Shown piece by piece: positions 23,808 to 33,178 of a stretch of DNA of 64,000 bases. The position numbers were made by a program, and so were the translations under genes. Source of the stretch: Bacteroidota bacterium (GTDB lineage: Bacteria; Bacteroidota; Bacteroidia; Bacteroidales; Porphyromonadaceae); assembly GCA_023395395.1 (NCBI GenBank), contig JAEWZH010000006.1, positions 1-64,000 of the forward strand. The letters are read 5' to 3'. The notes beneath the pieces are model-generated. The model was not told the origin of the DNA and ran no database searches. It saw nothing but the letters and a program-made list of their open reading frames with translations. Position 1 is the stretch's first letter; the number at the start of each line of letters is the position of its first letter.

Positions 23808-25205
23808 ATGGAAAGGACAAAGATTGTAGACATACTCATCGCTCCTAAAGTAGGTAGCGATGTCAATATTAAAGGATGGGTAAGGACTAAGCGAGGCTCT
23901 AAAGGCATCAGCTTTGTAGCGGTAAATGACGGTAGCTGTATCCATAACCTACAGGTGGTTGTGGATCATGAAGCGTTCGACGAGGAGCTTCTAAAGAGAA
24001 TCTCTACTGGAGCATCAGTAAGCATTACGGGGCTTTTGACCGAATCTCAGGGTAAAGGACAAAATGTAGAGATACAGGCAAAGGATATCCTCCTGTATGG
24101 AGAGGCTGATCCTATTACCTACCCACTACAAAAGAAGGGACACAGCATGGAATTTCTTCGTGAGATTGCACACCTTCGCCCTCGAACCAATACCTTTGGC
24201 GCCATATTCCGCATTAGACATCACATGGCTATTGCGATCCACAAGTTTTTCCACGACAGAGGCTTCTTTTACTTCCATACACCGCTCATTACCGCTTCAG
24301 ATGCGGAAGGTGCAGGAGCAATGTTTGAAGTAACGACACTTAATATTGACAATCCACCTCGCAAAGAAGACGGGTCTGTGAACTATTCAGAGGACTTTTT
24401 CGGTCGTCGTACCAACCTCACAGTATCTGGACAGCTAGAAGGCGAACTTGCAGCCACAGCACTTGGTGCGATTTATACTTTTGGTCCCACCTTTAGGGCT
24501 GAAAACTCCAATACTCCTCGCCACCTTGCGGAGTTTTGGATGATAGAGCCGGAGGTCGCATTCTATAATATTGTAGATAATATGAATCTCGCTGAGGAGT
24601 TTATAAAATATCTCGTACAGTGGGCTCTGGACAATTGCCGTGACGATCTCGAATTCCTCAACAATATGTTTGACAAGGAGCTCATAGATCGCCTCGAATC
24701 AGTTGTAAGCAAAGAGTTTAAGCGCTTGACCTATACGGAGGGGGTCAAGATCCTTGAGGAGGCAGTGGCTAAGGGGCATAAGTTTGAGTACCCAATATTT
24801 TGGGGTGCGGATCTCGCTTCTGAGCACGAGCGTTATCTGGTGGAAAATCACTTCAAGTCTCCTGTAATCCTCACCGATTACCCTGCAGAGATTAAGGCTT
24901 TCTATATGAAGCAGAATGAGGATGGCAAGACCGTCCGTGCCATGGATGTACTCTTCCCAAAGATTGGGGAGATTATCGGAGGTTCTCAGAGAGAGGAAGA
25001 TTATAACAAGCTAATAAGGCGCTGTGAAGAGATGGGAGTTCCCACCAAGGAGATGAGTTGGTACCTCGACACCCGCAAGTACGGTACAATCCCTCACTCT
25101 GGATTTGGACTGGGCTTTGAGCGTCTCCTACTGTTTGTAACAGGCATGGGAAATATCCGAGATGTAATCCCTTTCCCACGTACACCTAATAATGCAGATT
25201 TCTAA
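23808..25205 (+). CDS. asnS: asparagine--tRNA ligase
   Basis: Class II aminoacyl-tRNA synthetase charging tRNA-Asn. The 465 residues have the N-terminal OB-fold anticodon-binding domain (KGWVRTKRGSKGISFVAVNDGS), motif 1 around HHMAIAIHKFFHDRGFFYFHTPLI, motif 2 FGPTFRAENSNTPRHLAEFWMIEPE, and motif 3 GFGLGFERLLLFVTGMGNIRDV. The long insertion between motifs 1 and 2 is normal for AsnS. 15 bases separate it from rluB. Confidence 0.97.
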   Translation: MERTKIVDILIAPKVGSDVNIKGWVRTKRGSKGISFVAVNDGSCIHNLQVVVDHEAFDEELLKRISTGASVSITGLLTESQGKGQNVEIQAKDILLYGEADPITYPLQKKGHSMEFLREIAHLRPRTNTFGAIFRIRHHMAIAIHKFFHDRGFFYFHTPLITASDAEGAGAMFEVTTLNIDNPPRKEDGSVNYSEDFFGRRTNLTVSGQLEGELAATALGAIYTFGPTFRAENSNTPRHLAEFWMIEPEVAFYNIVDNMNLAEEFIKYLVQWALDNCRDDLEFLNNMFDKELIDRLESVVSKEFKRLTYTEGVKILEEAVAKGHKFEYPIFWGADLASEHERYLVENHFKSPVILTDYPAEIKAFYMKQNEDGKTVRAMDVLFPKIGEIIGGSQREEDYNKLIRRCEEMGVPTKEMSWYLDTRKYGTIPHSGFGLGFERLLLFVTGMGNIRDVIPFPRTPNNADF

Positions 25206-25886
25206 ATGATGAAGAGTAAGATAATCGTAACATCGCTCCTCTTACTGATGGCACTTGGAGCGACTAGCTGCCGGCAAAAACGCATCTCCTATACCAATAT
25301 GATCAAGCGAGAGAGTGCGGAGATACAAGCCTTTATGGACAAAAAGGGCTTCACCATCATCGACAAGCTCCCCACAGATCTAAAGATGCAACCCAATCAA
25401 TTCTACGAGATAAAAAACGATGCTAATGTAGGACTCGGTGTGTTTATCAATGTGCTTACTCCCGGGAGTGATCTCAAGGATATGGCCGTTTCAATGGAGA
25501 CCTCAGTGAGTGCTCGTTTTTCGTACACCGCAATAGGCGATCGCATGATTAGTGGGCCAAAACAGTTTAGTAATATTGGTCCTACCGAAAGTGATAAGCC
25601 TGCAGCGACCTTTGTATATCAAGCTAATATCAATACTGACCTCCAGCAAGGAAGTTTTTCCGCCGCACCCAATTCTACAGCTGGCGAGGAGGGTATGTCT
25701 CAGTACGTATGTAACGCCATGATGCTGGCATTGAAGCACGTACCACTGGGATCTACTATCCAGATGATTACCTCGTTTAGAGAGGGTCCGGCATTTACCT
25801 TCCAAGCAAGTTCTTCATTCGCCAATGAAAACGAGGTCGGCGTAGCTCTTTACTACGACAAGCTTGCATTCACCCGCAAACAATAA
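25206..25886 (+). CDS. DUF4827-like lipoprotein
   Basis: A 226-residue protein with a lipoprotein signal (LLLMALGATSC). The mature part has no catalytic motif I recognise. It resembles the Bacteroidales DUF4827 proteins found near asnS and glmM. Starts directly after the asnS stop. Likely in the cell envelope; function unknown. Confidence 0.65.
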   Translation: MMKSKIIVTSLLLLMALGATSCRQKRISYTNMIKRESAEIQAFMDKKGFTIIDKLPTDLKMQPNQFYEIKNDANVGLGVFINVLTPGSDLKDMAVSMETSVSARFSYTAIGDRMISGPKQFSNIGPTESDKPAATFVYQANINTDLQQGSFSAAPNSTAGEEGMSQYVCNAMMLALKHVPLGSTIQMITSFREGPAFTFQASSSFANENEVGVALYYDKLAFTRKQ

Positions 25887-25906
25887 TCCCATTACGACAT
25901 ACAGCT

Positions 25907-27289
25907 ATGAGTTTGATTACATCTATCTCTGGTATCAGAGGAACCATCGGAGAAGGGCAAAGTGATGGGCTGAATCCTATCAATATCGCTCAATTTACTG
26001 CTGCTTACGCACAGTTTATCCGTCATAATAGCCCAATTAAAAGTGGCAAAATAGTAGTGGGTCGCGACGCTCGCATGTCGGGTGATATGGTTAGACATGT
26101 GGTCATCGGAACACTCTCTGGTATGGGGTTTGATGTTGTTGATCTTGGGCTAGCAACTACCCCTACGACAGAGCTGGCTGTCGTTCACGAAAAAGCTGAC
26201 GGAGGAATAATCATTACAGCGAGCCACAATCCCAGACACTGGAATGCACTCAAACTCCTTAACCACAATGGCGAGTTTCTCTCCAGCTCTGAGGGACAAC
26301 AGGTGTTGGAAATGGCAAGGGGTGATCAATTACTATTTGCTGATGTAGATCAAATCGGTAAAGTAACTGAGCGCTCCTACACTGAGCAACATATACAAGA
26401 TGTATTGTCTCTGCCAGAAGTTGATGTGGAAGCAATTCGCGAAGCAGGATTTGTAGTAGCCGTAGATACAATCAATTCGGTCGGTGGCGTGGTAATCCCT
26501 AAACTACTCGAAGCTCTTGGAGTTAAAGAATACCACATTATCCATGGAGAACCAACAGGAGACTTCGCGCACAATCCCGAACCGCTTCCACAAAACCTCG
26601 TGGGGCTTTCGGCTTTGGTAAAAGAAAAAGGCGCTCATGTGGGATTCTCCGTCGACCCTGATGTAGATCGATTGGCAATCTACTGCGAGGATGGCACTCC
26701 ATTTGGAGAGGAATACACACTAGTGAGCATCGCCGACTACCTATTGGAGCTATATCCTGGGAGTAACACCGTCTCCAATCTAAGTTCTACTCGTGCTCTG
26801 AGAGATATTACCCTAAAGCATGGTGGCAAGTATTATGCTGCAGCTGTAGGAGAGGTGAACGTCACCACCAAGATGAAAGAGGTCGGTGCTCTCATTGGAG
26901 GAGAAGGTAACGGTGGCGTCATCTATCCAAAGTCACATTATGGTAGAGATTCGCTGGTAGGTATCGCACTATTCCTTACACTTCTGGCGAAGCGAAAGAC
27001 AACTCCGACGGAGCTATTGGCTACTTTGCCTGCCTATTATATGGCTAAGAAAAAAGCAGAGCTTACCCCAGAGCTTGATGTAGATCAAATCCTCAAGGAG
27101 ATTGAAGAGGAATATAGAGATAAAGCCGAGGTGACCACTATTGATGGCGTGAAGCTCGACTTCTCTGATAAGTGGGTGCACCTAAGGAAAAGTAATACAG
27201 AACCTATCGTTCGCATCTACGCTGAAGCACAGAGTGCTGACGAAGCCTCAGCAATAGCGGACGAGATAATTAAGAAAATAGAGAGATGA
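25907..27289 (+). CDS. glmM: phosphoglucosamine mutase
   Basis: Interconverts glucosamine-6-P and glucosamine-1-P for UDP-GlcNAc synthesis. The 460 residues carry ISGIRGTIGEG at the N-terminus, the phosphoserine loop GIIITASHNPRHWNALKLL near 101, the metal loop DPDVDRLA near 240, the sugar loop GEGNGGVIYP near 330 and the C-terminal phosphate loop RKSNTEPIVRIYAEA near 430. The RHWNALK wording fits GlmM-type Bacteroidetes enzymes; phosphomannomutase activity cannot be excluded. Its stop overlaps the pepT start. Confidence 0.92.
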   Translation: MSLITSISGIRGTIGEGQSDGLNPINIAQFTAAYAQFIRHNSPIKSGKIVVGRDARMSGDMVRHVVIGTLSGMGFDVVDLGLATTPTTELAVVHEKADGGIIITASHNPRHWNALKLLNHNGEFLSSSEGQQVLEMARGDQLLFADVDQIGKVTERSYTEQHIQDVLSLPEVDVEAIREAGFVVAVDTINSVGGVVIPKLLEALGVKEYHIIHGEPTGDFAHNPEPLPQNLVGLSALVKEKGAHVGFSVDPDVDRLAIYCEDGTPFGEEYTLVSIADYLLELYPGSNTVSNLSSTRALRDITLKHGGKYYAAAVGEVNVTTKMKEVGALIGGEGNGGVIYPKSHYGRDSLVGIALFLTLLAKRKTTPTELLATLPAYYMAKKKAELTPELDVDQILKEIEEEYRDKAEVTTIDGVKLDFSDKWVHLRKSNTEPIVRIYAEAQSADEASAIADEIIKKIER

Positions 27290-28509
27290 AACAACCGGTT
27301 GTTGAACGCTTCTTGCGCTATATTGCTGTAGATACAAAGTCTAACCCCGAGTCTTCGACTACTCCCAGCTCTGAAATTCAATGGGATTTAGCTAGGCTCC
27401 TCAGGCAAGACATGGAGCAGATGGGATTGCAGGATGTATCACTGGATGACAATTGCTACTTGATGGGTACGCTTCCGGCCAATTGTGATTGGGATCAACC
27501 CGTGATTGGCTTTGTTGCACACATGGATAGTGCACCTGATATGAGTGGCAAGGATATTAAGCCTCAGTTTGTCCAGTATAAGGGCGGCGACATTATCCTA
27601 GATGCCAAAGAGGATATCCGTATCTCTGCGGAAACTTTCCCAGACTTGGAAAATTATAAGGGTCAAGAGATTATCACAACAGATGGTCACACGCTACTTG
27701 CTGCCGATGACAAAGCCGGTATAGCAGCGATCCTTGAGGCAGTACAATATTTGATTGATCATCCAGAAATCAAACACGGTACGATAAAGGTAGGCTTCAC
27801 TCCTGATGAAGAAATTGGTCGTGGTGCTGATAAGTTTGACGTCAAGAAGTTTGGTGCCGACTTTGCCTATACCATTGATGGCGGAAAGATTGGAGAATTA
27901 CAGTACGAAAACTTCAACGCTGCTAGTGCTAAGGTAATCTTCAAGGGACTCAATGTACATCCTGGAGATGCAAAGGGCAAGATGATTAATGCTCAGCTCC
28001 TAGCAATGGAGTATAATAGTTACCTACCTGGAGCATTGCCAAGCAACACAGAGGGCTACGAAGGTTTTTACCATCTTGTGGGAATGGGTGGTACCGTTGA
28101 GGAAGCAGAGCTTCACTATATCCTTCGAGACCACGACAGAGAGCAATTTGAGCTGAAGAAATGTTGCATCACTGAGATTGCTAAGCGCATCAATGAGATT
28201 TATGGTGAGGGTCGCTGCACCGCTGTCGTTACCGACCAGTACTTCAATATGAGAGAGGTAGTAGAGGACAAGATCTATATCGTAAACCACGCAGCAGAAG
28301 CAATGAAAGCAGTCGGTGTAGAACCTATCATCGAACCAATTCGTGGTGGTACCGATGGCTCCAAGCTCTCTTATATGGGACTTCCATGTCCAAATATCTT
28401 TGCTGGGGGTCACAACTTCCACGGTAGGTATGAGTATCTGCCCGTACCCTCACTAGAGAAGTCTATGGAGGTAATCATTAAGATTGCTTCTACTCAAGTC
28501 AGAAAATAA
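27286..28509 (+). CDS. pepT: peptidase T (tripeptide aminopeptidase)
   Basis: Zinc M20B aminopeptidase acting on tripeptides. The 407 residues include VAHMDSAPD near 83 (zinc His and catalytic Asp), LLAADDKAGIAAIL near 143, GFTPDEEIGRGAD near 178, FAYTIDGG near 200 and the C-terminal FAGGHNFHGRYE near 382. Full length with all ligands visible. Coupled to glmM by a four-base overlap. Confidence 0.96.
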   Translation: MKQPVVERFLRYIAVDTKSNPESSTTPSSEIQWDLARLLRQDMEQMGLQDVSLDDNCYLMGTLPANCDWDQPVIGFVAHMDSAPDMSGKDIKPQFVQYKGGDIILDAKEDIRISAETFPDLENYKGQEIITTDGHTLLAADDKAGIAAILEAVQYLIDHPEIKHGTIKVGFTPDEEIGRGADKFDVKKFGADFAYTIDGGKIGELQYENFNAASAKVIFKGLNVHPGDAKGKMINAQLLAMEYNSYLPGALPSNTEGYEGFYHLVGMGGTVEEAELHYILRDHDREQFELKKCCITEIAKRINEIYGEGRCTAVVTDQYFNMREVVEDKIYIVNHAAEAMKAVGVEPIIEPIRGGTDGSKLSYMGLPCPNIFAGGHNFHGRYEYLPVPSLEKSMEVIIKIASTQVRK

Positions 28510-28544
28510 TCAGTTATTACTAATACTTTTATAGAAAAGAAACT

Positions 28545-29642
28545 ATGGAATTAAAGACAACTCCATTTACCGATATCCACATAGAGCTGGGAGCTAAGAT
28601 GGCTCCATTTGCTGGATACAACATGCCTATCCAATACGAGGGTATCAATCCAGAGCACATGAATGTAATCGACAACGTGGGTGTATTCGACGTATCTCAC
28701 ATGGGGGCAGTTATGGTCAGTGGTCCAAAGGCGCTCGAATTTCTACAGGCTATAACTAGCAATGATGTCAGCAAACTGGAAGTCGGCAAGGCACAGTACA
28801 CCTATATGCCCAATGGCAAAGGCGGTATTGTAGATGACTTCATTATGTACCTCCTAGAGGGTGGTCGCTACATGTGTGCAGTAAACGCTGCAAATATTGA
28901 GAAAGACTTCAATTGGATGAAGCAACATCAGTATGAAGGTGTAATCCTAGAGAACGACTCAGAGCGTGTGAGTATCCTTGCAGTCCAAGGGCCTAAGGCC
29001 AAGGCCACTATCCAGAAGTGTGTAGATGTCAATCTCGATGATATAGCTTACTATCACTATACACTCGGTAAATTTGCCGGTCTTGATTGCATTATCTCCA
29101 ATACTGGCTATACTGGGGCTGGAGGTTTTGAGCTCTACTTCAAGGATTTGAAAAATGCTCGCCTAGTATGGGATACTCTGTTTGAGGCCGGTAAAGAGTT
29201 TGGCATCAAGCCAACTGGTCTAGGGGCTCGCGATACACTTCGTCTTGAGATGGGCTTCTGCCTATATGGCAATGATATTGATGATACGACCAATCCTCTT
29301 GAGGCCGGTCTGGGATGGATTACTAAGTTCGTCGAAGGGAAAGAGAAGATGACCGACCGTGACCTCCTCCTAAAGACCAAAGAGGAAGGGATCAAGAATC
29401 GTCTCGTCGGCTTTGAATTAAAAGAAAAAGGCATCCCTCGCCATGAATACGAGATTGTAGATGCCGATGGCAATATTATCGGACGGGTTACCTCCGGCGC
29501 TCCTGCACCTAGCCTTGATAGCAAGGGTATTGGTCTTGGATATGTCAAGAGCGAATATAAGGATCCAGGTAGTGAAATCTTTATCCGCATCCGCAAGAAG
29601 GATATCCCAGCAGAGGTTATCAAACTCCCATTCCGCAAGTAA
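28545..29642 (+). CDS. gcvT: aminomethyltransferase (glycine cleavage T protein)
   Basis: T protein moves the aminomethyl carbon to tetrahydrofolate, releasing ammonia. The 365 residues contain MAPFAGYNMPIQYEGI, GVFDVSHMGAV near 50, YTGAGGFELYF near 192, GLGARDTLRLEMGFCLYGND near 226 and the C-terminal GCV_T beta-barrel domain. The other glycine cleavage genes are not in the window. Together with kbl at 15791 it provides a route for glycine use. Confidence 0.96.
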   Translation: MELKTTPFTDIHIELGAKMAPFAGYNMPIQYEGINPEHMNVIDNVGVFDVSHMGAVMVSGPKALEFLQAITSNDVSKLEVGKAQYTYMPNGKGGIVDDFIMYLLEGGRYMCAVNAANIEKDFNWMKQHQYEGVILENDSERVSILAVQGPKAKATIQKCVDVNLDDIAYYHYTLGKFAGLDCIISNTGYTGAGGFELYFKDLKNARLVWDTLFEAGKEFGIKPTGLGARDTLRLEMGFCLYGNDIDDTTNPLEAGLGWITKFVEGKEKMTDRDLLLKTKEEGIKNRLVGFELKEKGIPRHEYEIVDADGNIIGRVTSGAPAPSLDSKGIGLGYVKSEYKDPGSEIFIRIRKKDIPAEVIKLPFRK

Positions 29643-29668
29643 ATATATTTTTCAACTGATACTAAACG

Positions 29669-29705
29669 ACGAGCCGTGGCAGCTATCATAGCTACCACGG
29701 CTCGT
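29669..29705 (+). terminator. terminator after gcvT
   Basis: ACGAGCCGTGG (29669-29679) pairs with 29695-29705, extended by AGCTAT/ATAGCT across one mismatch, followed by TTATTATTT. It abuts the end of the convergent PepSY gene and may serve both. Confidence 0.8.
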
Positions 29706-29708
29706 TTA

Positions 29709-31178
29709 TTATTTCTTTTGTTGGGTCAGTCTTACAGACCACCCTACTACCAACATAACTATTATGAGCGAGCCAGCGACAAAGGCAAACCAGCCATCGG
29801 GAAAGGGTAAAAAGGTAAATATACGCCCCGTATGCACTTCAAGCATTACATTGTAAAGCGACATAGGCAACTTCGACAACTCATTAGGCATTAGAGCGAA
29901 GTCGCTTCCCTCAATATTCAGAAAGACTTCATTAAGCTCCCTACTATACCCTGAGACCGCCTGTTGATTAAAGGTTGGCATCCCACTCAATGGCAGAGAA
30001 ACTTGGTTCGTGAAGTAATCTCTAATCTCACCGCTCTCTCGACACCACAGATATGCACCGGAAAAGCTCCCCACTAACCACCTACCATCTGACAGTCGCT
30101 CCATCACATTGAGCCCCATTACACTTACTCTTGGACTTGGGTCTATCCTACGGGGCATATCCTTGAGCGACTTCATGGTATAGAATCCCCCACTGCCGCT
30201 CAGTAACCACTCTCCCCTACCCTCATCGTATCGGATCATCCTCAGTTGATCCTTCCATGGATTCGAACTATAAAGTGAAGTGCCTGGGATTGGCTTTGCC
30301 CTCTCCTTTACGATAGTCAGCAAAAGTGGTGGCCGAAGTAGCATACCTGTAAATGTCACCAACAATAGGAATACTACAGTCCACCTACCAATCTTATCGT
30401 GCAAGTAAAGATTATTTTTCATCTGGTGGACACTCCTCTTCATCGCTTTACCTTTACGCTTCAGATGCTTCAAGAGCTTTGGAAAAAAACAATGCAGGAT
30501 GCCTGTAACCGATAGCAATATCATCACCACAGCAAAGGCATCTACTATGAGTCTTCCAAGAAGCCCAAAGTAAGCACCGCTATGTAGCTCCCAGATAGTT
30601 TTTAGCATCGTTACCTGACCAGTGTAGTCACTACCTGCAACCAACTGGACTTGTTCCCACTTGGCATAAGGAGAGGTAGAAATATATAAGTAATTGCGGC
30701 TAAGCAATACGAGCGTATCTCCCTTCAGAGTAAGGTCTGCAATGCGCGTATTCGTCTTATGACCTATATCCACAGACTTCCATCCTTTATCAAACCGATA
30801 GAGTCCAAACTGCCCTGCGGCAAATAGCTCACCATCACTTGTCTCCACCACCGCTTTTATCTGTCGATGATCTGGTCCATCTGGCAGTCCAATATTGAAG
30901 TCGCTTACCACATCACCATCTTTAGCCCATACCCCAGAAGCACCATACAGCAAAAGTTCGGGTAATTCTTCATTAGATGGTTGAAGTGTCCCACGCACTA
31001 TCCCTCCATTCCAATCCTTGTAGCGATACGTCTGTGGAAGGATGCTTCGACTTACTCCAATACTCGAAAAGAATACTCGGTGGTTCAGTACAATCCCCGA
31101 GACAGAATACAAGATAATTATCAAGCTCATTCCAAGCCCCAGCCACTTATGCCTCTTTTTCCAGTACTTCCGATTCAT
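29709..31178 (-). CDS. PepSY-associated membrane protein
   Basis: A 489-residue membrane protein of the PepSY_TM type: N-terminal helix in KKRHKWLGLGMSLIIILYSVSGIVLNHRVFF, central helices at about 215-240 and 270-290, and a C-terminal helix near 460-480. The large periplasmic parts have beta-propeller-like repeats (for example SDGELFAAGQFGLYRFDKGW). Paired Arg/Lys-His-Lys at the helix ends (RKYWKKRHKW) may bind haem or a cofactor as in related reductases. It is a stand-alone gene. Iron or flavin-linked reduction is suggested for the family but not demonstrated here. Confidence 0.75.
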   Translation of the reverse strand: MNRKYWKKRHKWLGLGMSLIIILYSVSGIVLNHRVFFSSIGVSRSILPQTYRYKDWNGGIVRGTLQPSNEELPELLLYGASGVWAKDGDVVSDFNIGLPDGPDHRQIKAVVETSDGELFAAGQFGLYRFDKGWKSVDIGHKTNTRIADLTLKGDTLVLLSRNYLYISTSPYAKWEQVQLVAGSDYTGQVTMLKTIWELHSGAYFGLLGRLIVDAFAVVMILLSVTGILHCFFPKLLKHLKRKGKAMKRSVHQMKNNLYLHDKIGRWTVVFLLLVTFTGMLLRPPLLLTIVKERAKPIPGTSLYSSNPWKDQLRMIRYDEGRGEWLLSGSGGFYTMKSLKDMPRRIDPSPRVSVMGLNVMERLSDGRWLVGSFSGAYLWCRESGEIRDYFTNQVSLPLSGMPTFNQQAVSGYSRELNEVFLNIEGSDFALMPNELSKLPMSLYNVMLEVHTGRIFTFLPFPDGWFAFVAGSLIIVMLVVGWSVRLTQQKK

Positions 31179-31196
31179 TTCTTTCTTTTAAAAGCA

Positions 31197-31204
31197 CAAA
31201 TTTA
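31197..31204 (-). promoter_or_regulatory. -7 box of the PepSY gene at 29709
   Basis: TAAATTTG on the minus strand, 18 bases upstream of the start codon, giving a very short leader. Confidence 0.45.
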
Positions 31205-31263
31205 GCTATTTCCCATAAGATCTGCTGCCACAATTCATACACCAAGGCGAATACTTGAGCATG

Positions 31264-31303
31264 AAAAAGTGGCTACGCAGGCAAGCCCACATAGCCACTT
31301 TTT
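31264..31303. terminator. terminator of the FKBP unit
   Basis: A 12-bp stem (AAAAAGTGGCTA, 31264-31275, with 31292-31303) that has A- and T-runs on both strands and ends 18 bases past the FKBP stop. Confidence 0.8.
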
Positions 31304-31321
31304 ATATGTTGTCTACTAATA

Positions 31322-32173
31322 TTACTTAGTAGCCGGAGACACCTTGATCAGCTCGCACTCAAACTTGAGTAGACCAGCAGGCCCATTGGTAGGAGTACCA
31401 AGCTCTCCGTATGCTAGATTACCTGGAATCCATAGCGTGAAAGTGGATCCCTCTGGCATCAATTGGAAGCCCTCAGTCCATCCGGCAATTACTCTATCAA
31501 GAGGGAAAGAAGTAGGCTCATTGCGGTCATAAGATGAGTCAAACACCTCACCCATGACATCAGTACCCTTGTAGTGCACAGTCACCGTATCAGTAGCACT
31601 TGGCTTTACACCGGTACCCAGCTTAGTCACCTTGTACATGAGACCACTTTCAGTCTTCTGAACCTCTGCATCAGCTGCTAGCTCAGCAAGAATCTTGTCT
31701 TGAGCTTCTACCTGAGCGGCAGTCTTTGCTTGTTGCTCCTCAGCAGCCTTCTGCTGCATCTTCATCTGGAAAGAGTTCATAAATTCCATTGCTTGATCCT
31801 CAGTCATCAGTCCCTTATCTCTGAGTGCATCAGCAAATCCAGCTACGAGATTGTCAAGAGTAATAGTCGTATCCTGCTCAGTACCCTTACGGAAGTTCTC
31901 TCCAATAGAATAGCCCTGAGTGTAAGAAGCACTCTTGCTACCCTTATTGTAAGCTCCATCAGCTAACCCCTTGAGAAACTCATCCAAGTTGATGGTAGAG
32001 TCCTGCTCCAAAAAGTTCTTGTACTGTGAACCATTGAGGATTCCAATTGCATAAGAAATACTATCCCTATCCTCTGTGAAGCTAGCGGTTTTGATTTTCC
32101 CGCCACCGCAAGATGATACAAGCATACCTACTCCCAAAAGAGCGGCTGCAACACCTGTAATTGTTCTTTTCAT
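31322..32173 (-). CDS. FKBP-type peptidyl-prolyl isomerase, lipoprotein
   Basis: Prolyl isomerase and folding helper anchored in the envelope. The 283 residues have a lipoprotein signal (VGMLVSSCGGG, Cys22), an FKBP_N dimerisation domain (about 35-160, ending in Gln/Ala-rich helices) and a C-terminal FKBP domain (about 185-280) with VTVHYKGTDVMGEVFDSSYDR, VIAGWTEGFQLMPEGS and IPGNLAYGELG. Follows a second FKBP gene by 31 bases in the same direction. Confidence 0.93.
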   Translation of the reverse strand: MKRTITGVAAALLGVGMLVSSCGGGKIKTASFTEDRDSISYAIGILNGSQYKNFLEQDSTINLDEFLKGLADGAYNKGSKSASYTQGYSIGENFRKGTEQDTTITLDNLVAGFADALRDKGLMTEDQAMEFMNSFQMKMQQKAAEEQQAKTAAQVEAQDKILAELAADAEVQKTESGLMYKVTKLGTGVKPSATDTVTVHYKGTDVMGEVFDSSYDRNEPTSFPLDRVIAGWTEGFQLMPEGSTFTLWIPGNLAYGELGTPTNGPAGLLKFECELIKVSPATK

Positions 32174-32204
32174 TGTCTTTTACTTAATTATGTAGTTGTA
32201 AATA

Positions 32205-32795
32205 TTACTTTTCGATACCCAGCAGCTCAATATCAAAGATAAGCGTGCTATACGGCTCTATCGACTGACCGGCACCACGCTCTCCATAAGCGTGCTGATA
32301 GGGGATGGTTACCCTCCACTTTGAGCCTACAGGCATCATCTGTAGGATCTCTTGCCAACCCATTATCACGCCATTCACGGGGAATACAGCAGGCTCACCA
32401 CGCTCTACTGAACTGTCAAATACAGCCCCATTGATAAGCGTTCCATGGTAGTGGCACTTGACCTTGTCAGTGGCAGATGGTTTCTCTCCCTCGCTCTTTT
32501 TCAGTACTTCATATTGCACCCCTGAAGGCAGAGTTGTTACCCCTTCCTTTTTACCATTGATCATTTGATACTCGGCACCAGCCTTTTTATTGAGCTCCAT
32601 TCGTTCCTCGTGCAGCTTCATAAAATAGGTGTTGATTACCTGCTTTGCCTCCTCGATAGTCATCTCAGGCTCTCGATCTTGGAGCACATCCAACACGGCC
32701 TTTGAGAAGTCCTCCGGGTTATTGATCTCAATACCCTCACCCTTAAAGTTGTGCCCCATACTCAGACCAATAGCGTAGCTTATCTTATCTGTCAT
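32205..32795 (-). CDS. FKBP-type peptidyl-prolyl isomerase (FklB/FkpA-like)
   Basis: A 196-residue prolyl isomerase without a signal peptide, so probably cytoplasmic. FKBP_N helices (about 1-75, DKISYAIGLSMGHNFKG) precede the FKBP domain with VKCHYHGTLINGAVFDSSVERG, VIMGWQEILQMMPVGSKW and IPYQHAYGERGAG. Leads the two-gene unit. Compared with its neighbour it gives a cytoplasmic/envelope isomerase pair. Confidence 0.92.
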   Translation of the reverse strand: MTDKISYAIGLSMGHNFKGEGIEINNPEDFSKAVLDVLQDREPEMTIEEAKQVINTYFMKLHEERMELNKKAGAEYQMINGKKEGVTTLPSGVQYEVLKKSEGEKPSATDKVKCHYHGTLINGAVFDSSVERGEPAVFPVNGVIMGWQEILQMMPVGSKWRVTIPYQHAYGERGAGQSIEPYSTLIFDIELLGIEK

Positions 32796-32839
32796 CTTAT
32801 ATTATTCGTTCAACATTCATACTCAGTATAATTCGTGTG

Positions 32840-32847
32840 CAAAGGTA
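32840..32847 (-). promoter_or_regulatory. -7 box of the FKBP unit
   Basis: TACCTTTG on the minus strand, 45 bases upstream of the start at 32795. A TTG partner is not evident. Confidence 0.55.
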
Positions 32848-32967
32848 ACAAAAAATAGAGAGATTTGCCTTAGATGCTTCCAGATTGGGCATTATTTCAA
32901 ATTATAGCCCGAGTATAACACAAATCCGGGAGCTGTATATCTCCAACAAACTGTAGAGGCAAAAACT

Positions 32968-33055
32968 GGAGTTTCTATATACAGAGACTCCTGTCTCAAC
33001 GCCTAGAAACCGGAGTCTCAACGTGTAGAGACTGGAGTCTCAGTACATAAAAAAA
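32968..33055. repeat. 22-bp-period palindromic array D (four units, variant arms)
   Basis: GGAG-type unit starts at 32968, 32990 (degenerate), 33012 and 33034, exactly 22 apart. The first unit has GGAGTTTCT opposite AGAGACTCC; the third has GAGTCTC opposite GAGACT around a different centre. Period and dyad match arrays A, B, C and E although the arm sequence is different. It lies between the divergent FKBP and Crp/Fnr genes. Confidence 0.65.
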
Positions 33056-33149
33056 CTTTGAGAAATATCTTTCGTCTCACAAGCATAGGGCGAATAAATA
33101 TTTTAAATGGCTACAACCCTGGGTGTTTTAGGAGATGGTGGAAAATATG

Positions 33150-33157
33150 TACCTTTG
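33150..33157 (+). promoter_or_regulatory. -7 box of the Crp/Fnr regulator
   Basis: TACCTTTG 22 bases upstream of the ATG at 33179. Confidence 0.55.
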
Positions 33158-33178
33158 TGGTAGAATACAAGTCTCGCG

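Noticed and set aside
29135..29698. 187-codon frame antisense to gcvT
   Set aside because: Shadow of the highly conserved gcvT coding sequence; no recognisable protein.
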